Positions 33,476 through 43,959 of a DNA stretch of 64,000 nucleotides are shown piece by piece; within the stretch, counting starts at the first letter, position 1; each line of letters starts with the position of its first letter. The notes under the pieces are model-generated. The model saw only the letters and a program-made list of their open reading frames with translations. It did no database searches and was not told where the DNA came from. Location of the stretch: the NCBI GenBank assembly GCA_947095585.1, contig OX352763.1, positions 111,517,908 to 111,581,907 of the forward strand, written 5' to 3'. A program made the position numbers and the translations under genes. The stretch comes from Nephrocerus scutellatus. Its lineage: Eukaryota; Arthropoda; Insecta; Diptera; Pipunculidae.

Positions 33476-35519
33476 GAAAATAGGAAAAAGATGAGATTTT
33501 ATTGTTACGTAATAGAACAATGCGAAGAAATGGAGTGCAGCAATATTCCATAATAAGACCCAAACTGTTTTCCCCGATAGAAAAAATATTTTAAAGTAAG
33601 ATTGCTATTTTTCAAAAACTATTCCGCAAATTATGAAACTAAATAAAAAGAAAGTAAACCAGTTGTATGATTTTCTCCTTCCCAGTTGGAGTTCTTAGCG
33701 CGTGTCTATTACTTGTGTTGAAATTTTGAACACCTATGCTTGAAAATTGCGCAATTGCCGTTTCCATAAACCGATCTCCAATTTCATTCGTATTTCTTTA
33801 ATGTTGTGTCTAACGATCGCATTTCAATTTAATCCGACAAGAAGTTTCGGAACATTGACACTAAATAAACGTTCGCACCGCCAAATTGAATCCAGCTGCA
33901 ATTTTGCTTTCTTTATATCCTGCACAATAGTTTTTGTCATTTAAGTCGCCTCCTGATGTATTGTTAACAGATGGTTCCTTCTTTTCCTGGCAGTGTTTAA
34001 GTGTCAAGCAAACAGTTTTTGGCAAACAGACACTCAGACCAACTTGATGATCAATGTCTCTCTTTCGCATACGATTAGCATAATACTGTCAACTGTCTGT
34101 TAAAGTAAACGATATTATCGCATTGTATCGCCTGCATAGGAAAGTCTTTCAAAGAACGCGAGGTTCCTCTCCATCAGGTCTTTCAAGTATAACATTATTG
34201 TATCATTTTGCAGAATTTCCTGCGAGTGTCGACTGCGGCGCAGAATAAAAAGAATTTATATATTCTTCGTTGTAACAATAGTGTCCTGTTGTATTGTTGT
34301 ACCTACGATGTGCACAAAGGTGTATCGCGAAAAGGATAACGAAGCGAAGACAAAATAAACGAACTGTCTTCTTTTTTTGTGGTTGCTGCTGTTGCTTGTC
34401 ATTGCAAAATTTTCAAACAAAATGTGAATGGCCCAGCTATTAGGGATATCCTTTCGATGTATTTTTAATTGTTATATATGCGGAAATTTATTTACTGTCT
34501 TGAGTGTCTCTATTCATTGTTCTATTTGCGACATAAAAGAAAAATCCTTTACCTGTCGCACACAAATGCAATGAGCAACGATAAAAAACCTAGGCAGACG
34601 GATTGCAATAAAGGAACAAAGGATTTTGCTTTTTTATTGCTTTGCAAATAAATCTAAGAAATACAATAGACGGTGTAGTGTGCCACAAAGATCGCAACGT
34701 AATAATAAGCCGCGAAATACTATGACAAACTGCCATTGGGCCGATATTTTTGGTTCACAGTAACATTATGTATAAGAAATAAAAAATACCATAGAAACCG
34801 TAGAAAACTGGTAAGCTACAGGATTCGCCCGTTGAACCTATACTTTTTCTTTAAACTTTTTTTGTTCGAAATTTTACTTCTCGTATATGGACAATTGTCT
34901 TTATTAATTTAACTTTCGAAAAATTGAACTGCTGTAAATGTTATGGTGCATAAACACAAATTTTGGATATTCCAAAACAAACGCATTAAATATCATAGCA
35001 CTTGGCCTGCTGGCTTAGAGAATTTCTCGTCCGTTATTATAATGTTCCCTACCGGAAATGCAGGACTTTTTTTACTCTTTTACACACAAAAAATTTGCAT
35101 ATTTCACGTCTGAAAACATATGCCAAATGTCGTTTCTTTCCTTAAATATATCACATATCCTCCATAGTTGAGATATTGTAGTGTTGCACCAACAACAACA
35201 AGCTAGCTCCGCATTAAACGAAGGGTGAAATATTGATTGATTTCTCCCCTCCCGATTAAAAGAGGAGAGGTTGATTGATAAACAATCAATATCGAATATA
35301 TTTAGATTTGATGATCCTGGAAAATTGTTTTTTAATGCGTTTTCTTCTTCTTTGCTATGTAAACAAACCACTAAATTGATTGACAGATTATGCCATCTGC
35401 ATGTGGATCACAGCGCCAAAAAAGAAGATAATTAGATATTTGATAGTTAAAAAAAAAGAGTTTGTTTTTTTAAAAACTGACTGGGATGCTTATAAAGCAT
35501 CACTCAAACTTTAAAAAAA
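33476..35519. other. Intron/upstream region of the minus-strand gene; no transposon seen
   Basis: About 2 kb upstream of the coding exon. No coding exon could be supported. A notable palindrome sits at 35230-35292. The 99-codon minus ORF at 35072-35371 overlaps that palindrome and is not considered coding. This stretch and the gene form the longest part of the window without recognisable transposon DNA. Confidence 0.45.
35230..35292. other. Two-part palindrome (possible cruciform)
   Basis: The outer arms ATATTGATTG (35230-35239) and CAATCAATAT (35283-35292) match exactly. Inner arms CTCCCCTC and GAGGAGAG pair with one mismatch. TTGATTGATAAACAATCAA adds an alternative right-hand hairpin. The function is unknown. 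Confidence 0.5.
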
Positions 35520-36252
35520 GAATTAAGGACAGCCCAGCGCTTCTCTTGGACTCTTCTGTGGTAAAATAGAAGAATCTTCTGAGGCATCTAGGCTAAGAAA
35601 AATCCTCGCAACCATTCTAATAATGCCGAGCTGCCTGAAAAAACCAGATGGCTCGTGGAATACCTCAAGCGAAGAATCGCTCAATCTGCTCTTAAGACAC
35701 CCACTTCAAGGACAGCTCCCATGTTTGTAGTAGGGCAGACACTCGTACAACCATATCCAATGATCTGATAAATAAGGACAAACTGCTTTGGGGGCTAAAA
35801 AGCTTCAAACCATACAAATCTGCAGAACTTGACGGAATAATTCCAGCCGAACTGCAATGGATTTCGGACATTATCCTTCCTTTGCCAAATAGAATTCTAA
35901 ATAGTTGTCCACATTCCAGTTTTATGGAGAGAAGTGAACGTAGTTTTCATACCCAAAGCAGGCAAATGCTCGCATGCTAGTCCTAAGGATCTTAGACCAA
36001 TCAGTCTATCCTCATTCCTGTTAGAGACACTGGAAAGACTGATCGATATTTACATATAAGTACACGCATTGACAAAAGACTCCTGTCTACAGATCAGCAC
36101 GCGTAATGTAAAGGTAAGTCTGTGGAAATAGCTCTGCATACACTGGTATTGAACATAACCTGAACTACAAGGAGTACACAATGGTATCTAGTGTTCATAG
36201 ACATTGAAGGCGCTTTAAACAACGTCAAAACATCTGTAATTACGGGTGGAGG

Positions 36253-36561
36253 GTGGACGACTCCCTTGGCGAATTGATTAATCTTCTGCTCACGAGTTGG
36301 ATTTTAATTCATAACTCTGCGTGTCGTCTGCCAGAAGATCTGTCTGCAGAGGAACCCCACAAGGTGGATTTCTGTCCCCCCCTTCTATGGAACTTAGCGG
36401 TGAATGAGATGCTGTTATGCCTAAGAGGTGGAGGCTGCAGAGTAATAGCTTATACGGATGACGTTGCTATCGTCGTCTCAGAAAAGTTCCCGAAGACCAT
36501 AAAGGAACTCCTGCAAAATCCTCTTAACAAGCTAACTTGCTGGGCAGATCGCTTAGTGTAG
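36253..36561 (+). pseudogene. LOA-type RT active-site ORF fragment
   Basis: A 102-codon frame. Its second half is LLWNLAVNEMLLCLRGGGCR then VIAYTDDVAIVV, the RT catalytic block with Ala to Thr before the Asp pair. The PQGG loop just before is out of frame here. Confidence 0.7.
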
Positions 36562-36585
36562 GGGTAAATCCTCACAAAACTGAGC

Positions 36586-36870
36586 TTGTCCTATTCACCA
36601 GGAAATATAAAGTTTTACAAATCTATAAACCCTCCTTCTATAAAAGGTATAAGCTTTACATTCTCTGATAAAGCCAGGTATTTGGGTCTTATTCTGGACA
36701 GGAAGCTATGCTGGAAACCAAACTTACAAGAAAAAGTTTGTAAATCCACACTGGCACTCTTCTCATGCAAAAAAGGTATTGGTAGCAGATGGGGTCTTCA
36801 ACCTTATTGGCTATGTACAGCGGTTATAAGACCTACTCTTCTTTTCGGTGTTACTGTGTGCCTTAAATAA
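36586..36870 (+). pseudogene. LOA-type post-RT ORF fragment
   Basis: A 94-codon frame with SDKARYLGLILDRKLCWKPN, KSTLALFSCKKGIGSRWGLQ and AVIRPTLLFGV, the KYLG...W..H and RP.L.YG.  blocks that follow RT. It continues in another frame at 36848 with ALNKKVNHSNLSKVQRSASL. Confidence 0.75.
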
Positions 36871-37611
36871 GAAAGTAAACCATAGCAATTTAAGCAAAGT
36901 CCAAAGATCAGCTAGTTTATGTATGAGCGGAACACTTCGTACAACAACCTCCGCCGCACTAGATATTCTGTTTGACCCTACACCACTCGATATTTTCAGC
37001 AGGCAAGTAATTGATAGCTCGGCTATTCCCTAGTGGACTAGAAATGAAATCGGTCACTCGTCTATCCTGAATTTAGCCAGGGTCACAGACAACATAGACT
37101 ACACTCCATTTCAACAGAAGCTTCCAAGTCACCGTACCCTTCAGAAGATGCTTACCAGGAAGATGAACACATTCATTTTTACACAGACGGATCAAAAATT
37201 GATGACGGAGTCGACGGAGGTGTTTTCCCAAAACAGCTAAATCTTAGCCTTTCTTTCCGTCTTCCAAATTACTGCAGTGTTTTCCAAGTTGAGACTATGG
37301 CGATTAGTGAAGCCTTAGCTTGGCTGAAGAGAAACGTCATATCCGCTAAGGATATCCGTATATTCTCGTATAGCCAAGCTGCACAGAAAAAAAATGTCCA
37401 GCCCTCTCCCAAAAACGTAAACTAAATATGGGAGCTTTCTTCTACAACAACACCAATGATCTCATCCACACTGACATTGGTGGTCTCCTACGCTTCATAC
37501 GAATGAATAGTTGGAGGGAATTTTTCCTGATCCGTGTGGTATCACAATGGAGCACTACTGGTCTAAGTGTGTCGATTTCACTGACAGCCACATTAAGCCT
37601 AACATAGTGGG

Positions 37612-37880
37612 CGCCGTGGCTCAGTGGATAGGAGCATGGACTTCTGAGCAGGGGGTTCGTGGTTCGAATCCCAGTAACACCAAAAGTATTTTTCACGGTG
37701 TCCCACCTCTCGCGAATGGGTGACAAACGAGAGCAATAACTTGTCACGGAATGCTTCTCAATTCGCCGTTCGGATCCGGCATTAAATTGTATACATGCTC
37801 AACACAAATAGTTGCGAGAAGCAAGGCCTTGGACCGCAATGGTCTGTCGCGCCGAATATTTTTATTATTATTATTAACCT
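37612..37880 (+). repeat. tRNA-derived SINE, most complete copy (copy 4)
   Basis: The head reads GGCGCCGTGGCTCAGTGGAT (A box TGGCTCAGTGG), then GGTTCGTGGTTCGAATCCCA (B box GGTTCGAATCC). The body has TTTTCACGGTGTCCCACCTC, GCAATAACTTGTCACGGAAT and CAATTCGCCGTTCGGATCCG. The 3' part reads TTGGACCGCAATGGTCTGTC, GCGCCGAAT and a (TTA)n tail at about 37860-37877. Total length is about 270 bp. Boxes A and B are the internal RNA polymerase III promoter parts. Other copies: 9836, 10952, 13128 and 48155. There is no open frame of interest. Confidence 0.85.
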
Positions 37881-40869
37881 TACATAACCAGAGTCTCTTT
37901 TTCCTTAGCTTAGGGAAGATATCATTGCGTGAAATAGTGGACATGTAGGTAAGTGAGAATATGCTGATCCGTACAATTGCGTGACTAGTATTTTGCCTAC
38001 CAACGTTACGATCGTATTTGTAGTGTCCGAGTGAATAAAATTTATGAGTAGGACTCTATTCGAGCGTTACAAGGACACTTTCCTATCACATCTGTTACGT
38101 CAACAATCCAGCAGGTTAAAAGTAAATAAAACTTTCTTCTGGTTTCCTTTGAGTTTATGCTAACTACATATATATTACATATGTACTTTTCACATAACAA
38201 TCTACCATTTTGTCAGAACTAAATGCAACACCGGGGACTATTTTCTTTTTTATTAACGAGCGAGGATCAACATATGCATGCTACTACTCAGGATATGGGT
38301 CAGTCTGAGTACTGAGCACATTCCTTATTGTCACTGTCCCTTTTTTAATGATAATAGAACTGCAATGTAAACAGACCCTGTCCTATGATCGAGGATCAAC
38401 AAAGTGCATTGGATATTTTCCATATTCTACAGCATCATTCCTATACAATATGCACAAATTCACAAATTTAAAAAAAAAAAATAAAAATCGTTTAAAATCG
38501 TCAATAAGGGGTTAGTCTACCTCTGACGCACAGAAACTGGTCTTTGGGCAAAAATTGTGTGAATGTGAAATCAAAAACTTACACAACACATTTCACGTAC
38601 AATACTCGTATCCCTGAACAGGAATGATGATGAAGAGTCTTGCAAACGGCGCCGGCGACTCCCTTATATAAGATCGCAACGAAGCGTAAACTTGTTCCCA
38701 AATGGGACATAACATTTCGAGTATATTCTCTCGTACCATAACAACTGTCTGCCAGGATCTTTTCTTCGTTACAATTTCATATGCGTGATGCGCATTTACG
38801 TTATTCTGGAGAGAACGAAAAAATAGGACAGTAAAGTCGTCTGCCCTTTCTTCCTGCTTTTTCCGGTGGGCAAGTGCGTGTAATTTCACATTTTGTCAAT
38901 GTCAATTTAATATTTGTTACATATATTTTGCTACGTAGTATGTCTCTGTGCCAAAGATAAGGGGTGTCCTGTAAAAGAAGAGCCTCAGGGAGGGTCTTCT
39001 TGTGTTCGCAGAGCAAAAACCAGTTTGTTCTAATTCTAATTCTTTAGATCAGGACAATTGATCAAAAATTTAAAAACAAAAACAAATCGGAATTATGTGC
39101 GTTTTTACACTCGAATCGGGTTTTGGTTAACATTGCAATGCAGTTACAATTTTTTTTAATATTAAGTTATCTGACATAATCTGAAAAAAAATTTAGATTG
39201 AAATCTGAGATTATTATTTATCTTGCACTTTTAATTAATTGTGATGTTGATGTTTTCATGAAGAATTATCCAACAATTAATCAAAGAATGAAGGGATTTC
39301 TTGAGATGCAATATGAAAGATGAACGGTTAGAGATGCAGTGCGCGGCACGATCGAAAGCGAGCTGATCTCTGATGATGACTGTGATGGTGATTATGAGGA
39401 CGATCATAGAATAAATCCTTCCCTGCCAGAAAGAATGTCAGAATGTCATGGATCCATTAGCACCTTTTAACAGGATTACTTTTTGAAGAATTTCATCAAG
39501 AAAATGTCAGAAAGTTAATGATATTTTTATGCAAAACACCAAGAATCCTAATCGAATTGGAATATGGAATGTTATTTCATGATGATTGCATTAAATTGCA
39601 ATCGATCATGTCAAGGATCATATGCATTTTATGTAGAAATTCTTGTGAATTCACGGTTTCCCATAAAATTGTAGTTCAAATTTTTTTTTTTAACTTTCTC
39701 ACCAAAACAGGATCATAATCATCATTTTACAATCCAAACAGGATCACCCTCTTTGGTTGGCAAATTTTAATTCAATTTCGCAAAGAGATCAGAATCGAAA
39801 ACACGAATTTCTTGTCTTTGGAATGTATCATCAAGACTAAGATTATTCAATTGGGAAGATCCTTTGCGCAAAAAACGCGCTAATATAATAATAATAATAA
39901 TAAAAAGTCCCTCCGATACATAAACAAACAACCCAGCAAATTTTCATCTATCAATTGCTATCATCTGCACAACAGTTCTTCAATAGCACCTCATCACATA
40001 AAAAGCAAAGACTCTTCTATCACATTCGTTAGCATAACTGAACAGGACAGAAGAAATAAAATTTGCAAAAGCAACGCGAAACAGGATCAGCTGGATATAT
40101 TGTTGCTGCGCGAAATGCTTCCAGCTATTTAATATAATGGCACCAACCTAATATATTATTAATACTTATACGCGTGAGTCGTAGAAATCCTTATTGTCAT
40201 TTTCGATCCTTGAAGACGCCGAACAACATTAAAATGGAGAATTCGCAACTGCACCAACAAAGTTTAAAGGAACCAGTATGTATGTGTTGATTTGTCCTTC
40301 ATGAATAAAGAAGTCTTATTTTTGCAAAAGATTACGCGACAACAGGACAAAAAGAAGTCGGCATTGAAAGAACTGTTTGCTTTCCTGACTGACGATCCAA
40401 GGCACTTTTGTTCATTTACAAAATCCAACAAGGACATAAACGTGAACTCGCCGGGGTCGTCGTTGATATAAGTTTGATTTAGCGTGAAAAAGCTTTATTC
40501 GATTTGGTTTTTGGCTGTGCGCACCAGTGAATCCAGCTGTGATAAATTAAGAGAATTGAAATGAATACATACATCTTTCGTCGGTAAATGTTACTGAAAG
40601 GACGAAAATCAAGTTTCCTTTGAGCGTATACATCTTTTGAAGGTTGTTGCGCGCTCAAAATCTGCGAATAACCAAGAATTGCATGGAGTACCGCAGGAGT
40701 GGCTTGAGGGGATCGCAACTTTTCAATTTTAAAGCGTTTACTGTAATGCTATAAGGGTAATGGGTATTCACAAAAGCAGGTATTAAGACGTATTATATCT
40801 GCCTGTCAGTATGTCTTCCTGGCAACTTTTTAGAGACAAAAAAAGTTTTGAGCATGAACAGTGTTTCAT
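37881..40869. other. Gene-free stretch
   Basis: No domain or repeat family was recognised. A CTTATATAAG motif at 38663-38672, beside GGCGCCGGCG, is the most TATA-like promoter candidate in the window. A 98-codon minus ORF (38593-38889) overlies it and cannot be supported. A (TAA)n run is at 39887-39903. The segment near 39350-39470 reads as Asp-rich (SDDDCDGDYEDD), but only briefly. Confidence 0.4.
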
Positions 40870-41190
40870 GTAATTTTATCAAAAACCAAAACTGTAGGCG
40901 AACGACCATCGGCTGCGACATAACTTTAGTGACGTAACTTTCATCGAAAAATCTTGCTTAGCGATGAAGCTCATTTCTGACTCAAGAGCTTCGTTAATAA
41001 GCAAAATTATATAGCATTTGGGCAAGTTAGTAACCAGAAGACATGCACGCAATGCCATTACACTCACTTGATTGGCGAGGATTTCCTCCTGGAAGGGTAA
41101 TTGGCCCATACTTCAACTTCACAGATGATGGCAATGCAGTCCCAGTCACTGGAGATCGCTACCGAACCATATTGACTGATGATTCGAAGT
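40870..41190 (+). mobile_element. Mariner (DD41D-like) central fragment
   Basis: Plus-strand frames give KILLSDEAHF (first catalytic Asp intact), FVNKQNY, then after a frame change RVIGPYFNFTDDGNAVPVTG and DRYRTILTD. These match the next element's GNAVTVNGDRYRAMLTN. The second and third catalytic blocks are missing; sequence ends where the following element starts at 41223. Confidence 0.7.
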
Positions 41191-41222
41191 TCGGTGATTC
41201 GGTATTATCTATATATACTGAC

Positions 41223-42235
41223 TTGTTTTTAAATCATAGCCTATAGCAATTTTTTTTAACGATTAAATTGAAATTTTGACAGCTCGTCAGCCTGATATTC
41301 CGCGGCATGTTTTCGCTTGAGGAGCGTTTCGAAATTGCGAATTTGGAAAATATATATGGGTCGTGAAAGAGCGCCGAGCGGAACCGCTGCAGTGAAATTG
41401 GTAAAAAAAAGTTCGCGAGAAAGGCTAACAGAAGAGCTCGGACAGTACGCACGCCCGAGAATATTGCGGCTGTGGCCCATCCATTGATCTCAACTCGACG
41501 CCGATCGCTGCATATGCGGCCATCAGTCGCAACACAGCCTGAGGAGAATACTGCACAAAGACCTCGGAATATTCACCTAAAAGGTGATATAAGTTCTCTG
41601 TGTGTGCCAAAGACCAGGTTGATAATGACGTCGATTTTAGTCGGAAAATCATCTTACCATACGAAGCGCATTTTCATCTCGGTGGGCTATGTAAATGAGT
41701 ACAACTGCCAGATTTGGGGTTCGGAACAGCCACACGTTATCGTAGAGTAGCAAATGCATCCACCAAGAGTGACAGTTTGGTGTGAATTTTGGAGTGGTAG
41801 CCCCTTTCTGTGAAAAAGCAGCTGGAAACGCCGTTACCGTCAATGGCGACCGTTACAGAGCCATGTTGACCAACTTTTTATGGCCTTATATCGACACTAT
41901 GAATGTGAACGACCTTTGGTTTCAACAATATGGCGCCACATACCATACAAGCCGACTGACAATCGATATCTTGCACGCCAAATTTGCCAACCGAATAATC
42001 AGACGTTTTGAAGATGTCAATTGGCATGCCCGGATCTTCGATTTAACGCCGATGGATTTTTTCTATGGAGTGACGTTAAGGATATATATTATGCCTGCGG
42101 ATAATCCAGAGACAATTCCAGCTTAAAACATAACACTACGGCTGTTATTCGCGAGATAGGCGCCGAAGTCATCCAAAAAGTTCTTGAAAACTGGCTTACT
42201 GGAACGCTTCTATCTTATAGCGTTTTTAAAAACAA
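41223..42235 (+). mobile_element. Mariner (DD41D/rosa-like) element, nearly full length, inactive
   Basis: Terminal inverted matches are TTGTTTTTAAA at 41223-41233 and TTTAAAAACAA at 42225-42235, about 1,013 bp apart. Start region: MFSLEERFEIANLENIYG. Then GRERAPSGTAAVKLVKKS, TVRTPENIAAVAHPLI, the HTH remnants, the first catalytic block IILPYEAHFHLGG (consensus SDEAHF; Asp is Tyr) and GSEQPHVIVE. These are followed by GNAVTVNGDRYRAML, the second block WFQQYGATYHTSR (Asp is Tyr) and the third, DLTPMDFFYGV. There are 41 residues between the second and third catalytic positions, the DD41D spacing. Stops and frameshifts occur in addition to the two lost Asp residues. Confidence 0.85.
41782..42126 (+). 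pseudogene. Mariner transposase catalytic-domain ORF
   Basis: A 114-codon open frame covering the catalytic domain from FCEKAAGNAVTVNGDRYRAM through WFQQYGATYHTSR to DLTPMDFFYG. In the family this domain cuts the element out and pastes it at TA. Here the second acidic position is Tyr, so it cannot be active. Its Met start is internal. Confidence 0.8.
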
Positions 42236-42239
42236 ATAT

Positions 42240-42830
42240 TTAAATAGCCCTTTATTAAACAGAGAATTTATTTGTGTGTTTGTTTGTGCCTAACTAGCTC
42301 TGGAACGCATTGACAAATTTAAACCAAACTTGGTACACATATTACTTACAACCTGGAATCAAATAATGATGGTGGGGTGTAACAGATATTAATGTCGAAC
42401 CCGTAGATTTCGGGATCGCCGTGATGATTGAATGGTGCTGGATGATCGGGTGTTGTTGAAGGGTTAGGCCTAACGATAGCCAGGGTAGCTGAGATAAATT
42501 GTGGTAGTAGGACACCTCACACCTTAGTGTCGATTCTATAGTGTTCAGGGTAGCTGAGTTTCGATTACTTTAGTGGGGTATGGCGGTTGTCGATTTAATA
42601 CTTTTTGAACTCGCTACGGTGAATAGTATTGGTAGAACACCACTATGAAGTTGGTGTCGATATATAAGGGGGTCAACGTCCATCTTAGACAAATGTGCCA
42701 GTATTAACTAACTGGTTAGAGCAAGGTCCCTGCCGATCTTTGGTTCACGACAACCGGTCCAGTAGTTTCGAAGATAACCTCCTACATACAAACCAACATT
42801 ACCTCTTTATAATATTAGCATAGATTTAAA
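42240..42830 (+). repeat. Non-coding insect repeat with TTATAATATTAG-type terminus
   Basis: Starts with a GTGTGTTTGTTTGTG stretch and CTAACTAGCTCTGGAACGCA. It ends in ACCGGTCCAGTAGTTTCGAA, CATACAAACCAACATT and CTCTTTATAATATTAGCATA. The 'ccagtagtttcg...tacaaac...tttataatattag' ending is familiar to me from 3' ends of RTE-type LINEs or their SINEs in insects (family knowledge, not checked). Internal words with GGTAGCTGAG recur at 42484 and 42548. No coding content. Confidence 0.5.
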
Positions 42831-43959
42831 TATGAAATAGCCAGTAACTACCAAATATAGCTTCCAAAGATAACATGTAAAATATACAATAGCCTGTCTC
42901 TGTGTGTCAAATTATTAATATTAACCCTTTCTAACCTTAAGTTCAATGTTCGCTGATTTGTGCAGAGCCAAAATCTACGTAAGAAAAATCAAAAAGAATA
43001 TCACAAGGTGGTCAGTCGATACCACAACTTTTTGGCTCTTATCTAAATCTTTTTCGTTCACACGACTTCGTGAAATGGCACATAACCTGATGCCCAAAGG
43101 GCAACAAAAAATAAACCAAAACGAATTCGCGCATGCGCTCAGCATAACAAACAACCAAAAAAGCGGGGAACAACCAAATGACCAGCGGCCATTATCGGTT
43201 CAAGATTTTTATGGTTCCCTTTTTTGGACGTATGTATGTTTCTCTGCTGCATTCCAGCTCATTTACTTCTGAACATCGTTAACGAAACTCAGATACGTAC
43301 ATACACTGAGTTGATTTGCAAACCAGATTGAAGCTGCTCATGGAGAGGGTAGTGAGGTTCAAGATCAAAAACTCTCAAGTGGATATAAGTGTTACACATT
43401 GCTTGGTTGGTTGTTGTGCCATTCCCTTTTCCCGTATTTTCACAAGGATTTTTTTCCAACATTTTTTCTCTCGATTTTTGGCAATTTGAAAAGCACTCGT
43501 ACTGTTGTTTGCCTTTTAATGTTCAAGTAATATGAAAATCATTATTATTCCGCACAAGCGGTGAATTATCGATAAAAGATCGCGCGCCGCACCGGTCAGG
43601 GTTAATGGAGTGTGTGCTTACTGCACTTCGTTGTTTGCGGATACGATGGATGGATGGATGGTGGTGCTGCATAATCATCAGATTCATTCGATTGGAAATT
43701 ATGGAATTTTGAGTTTGATGTGAAATTGAGGGATGGAATTGCGGATTCTTAAAGATCAAAGGATGTGGAAAGTTTATTAATATATTTTTGCCGGACAACC
43801 GATTTGAAGTTTCATTTTGCACACACGGTTTTATTTTAAGGTATAATCAAGTGCTTCAAATATTAAAAATTGGATTGGGTCACTACAAATTAATTGCGTG
43901 GTAGAACAAAAGTAGAGCACCGATCGCAGGAACCATAACGTCGATCATATAGCAAACTT
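42831..43959. other. Gene-free stretch
   Basis: Contains a 108-codon ORF at 42946-43272 with no recognisable domain and a (GATG)n run at 43645-43661. Nothing else was supported. Confidence 0.4.

Larger units (their letters stand above)
35520..37605 (+). mobile_element. LOA-type LINE: linker, RT, RNase H, C-terminus with deletion
   Basis: Order of blocks: ASRLRKILATI, LKKPDGSWNTSSEESLNLLL, LLWGLKSFKPYKSAELDGII, VFIDIEGALNNVKT (shifted frame), EELINLLLTSW-like at 36260, GTPQGG split by a frameshift, and VIAYTDDVAIVVSEKFPKTI (active site YTDD for YADD). Next come LSYSPGNIKFYKSINPPSIK, FSDKARYLGLILDRKLCWKP and RPTLLFGV. RNase H starts at IHFYTDGSKIDDGVDGGVF near 37175 and then FQVETMAISEALAWLKR. 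After IRIFSYSQAAQ a deletion joins it to the extreme C-terminus (NTNDLIHTDIGGLLRFIR, RVVSQWS). Same family as 10010-10780. A SINE begins within about 10 bp of its end. Confidence 0.85.

Noticed and set aside
33437..33520. Longer start (448 codons) for the host gene
   Set aside because: The extra 28 codons cross a clear splice acceptor at 33464 and read as hydrophobic intron sequence.
35072..35371. 99-codon minus ORF as an upstream exon of the host gene
   Set aside because: It contains the palindrome at 35230-35292 and has no acceptor/donor arrangement that would join it in frame.
37612..37690. Functional tRNA gene
   Set aside because: Boxes A and B are present, but the head does not close into a full cloverleaf acceptor stem, and the same head plus body occurs at several loci, so it is a SINE.
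38593..38889. 98-codon minus ORF near the TATA-like site as a gene
   Set aside because: Overlaps another minus frame, lacks a recognised motif, and the TATA-like word lies inside it.
42946..43272. 108-codon plus ORF as a gene
   Set aside because: No domain; flanked by repeat DNA; composition is that of random AT-rich frames.
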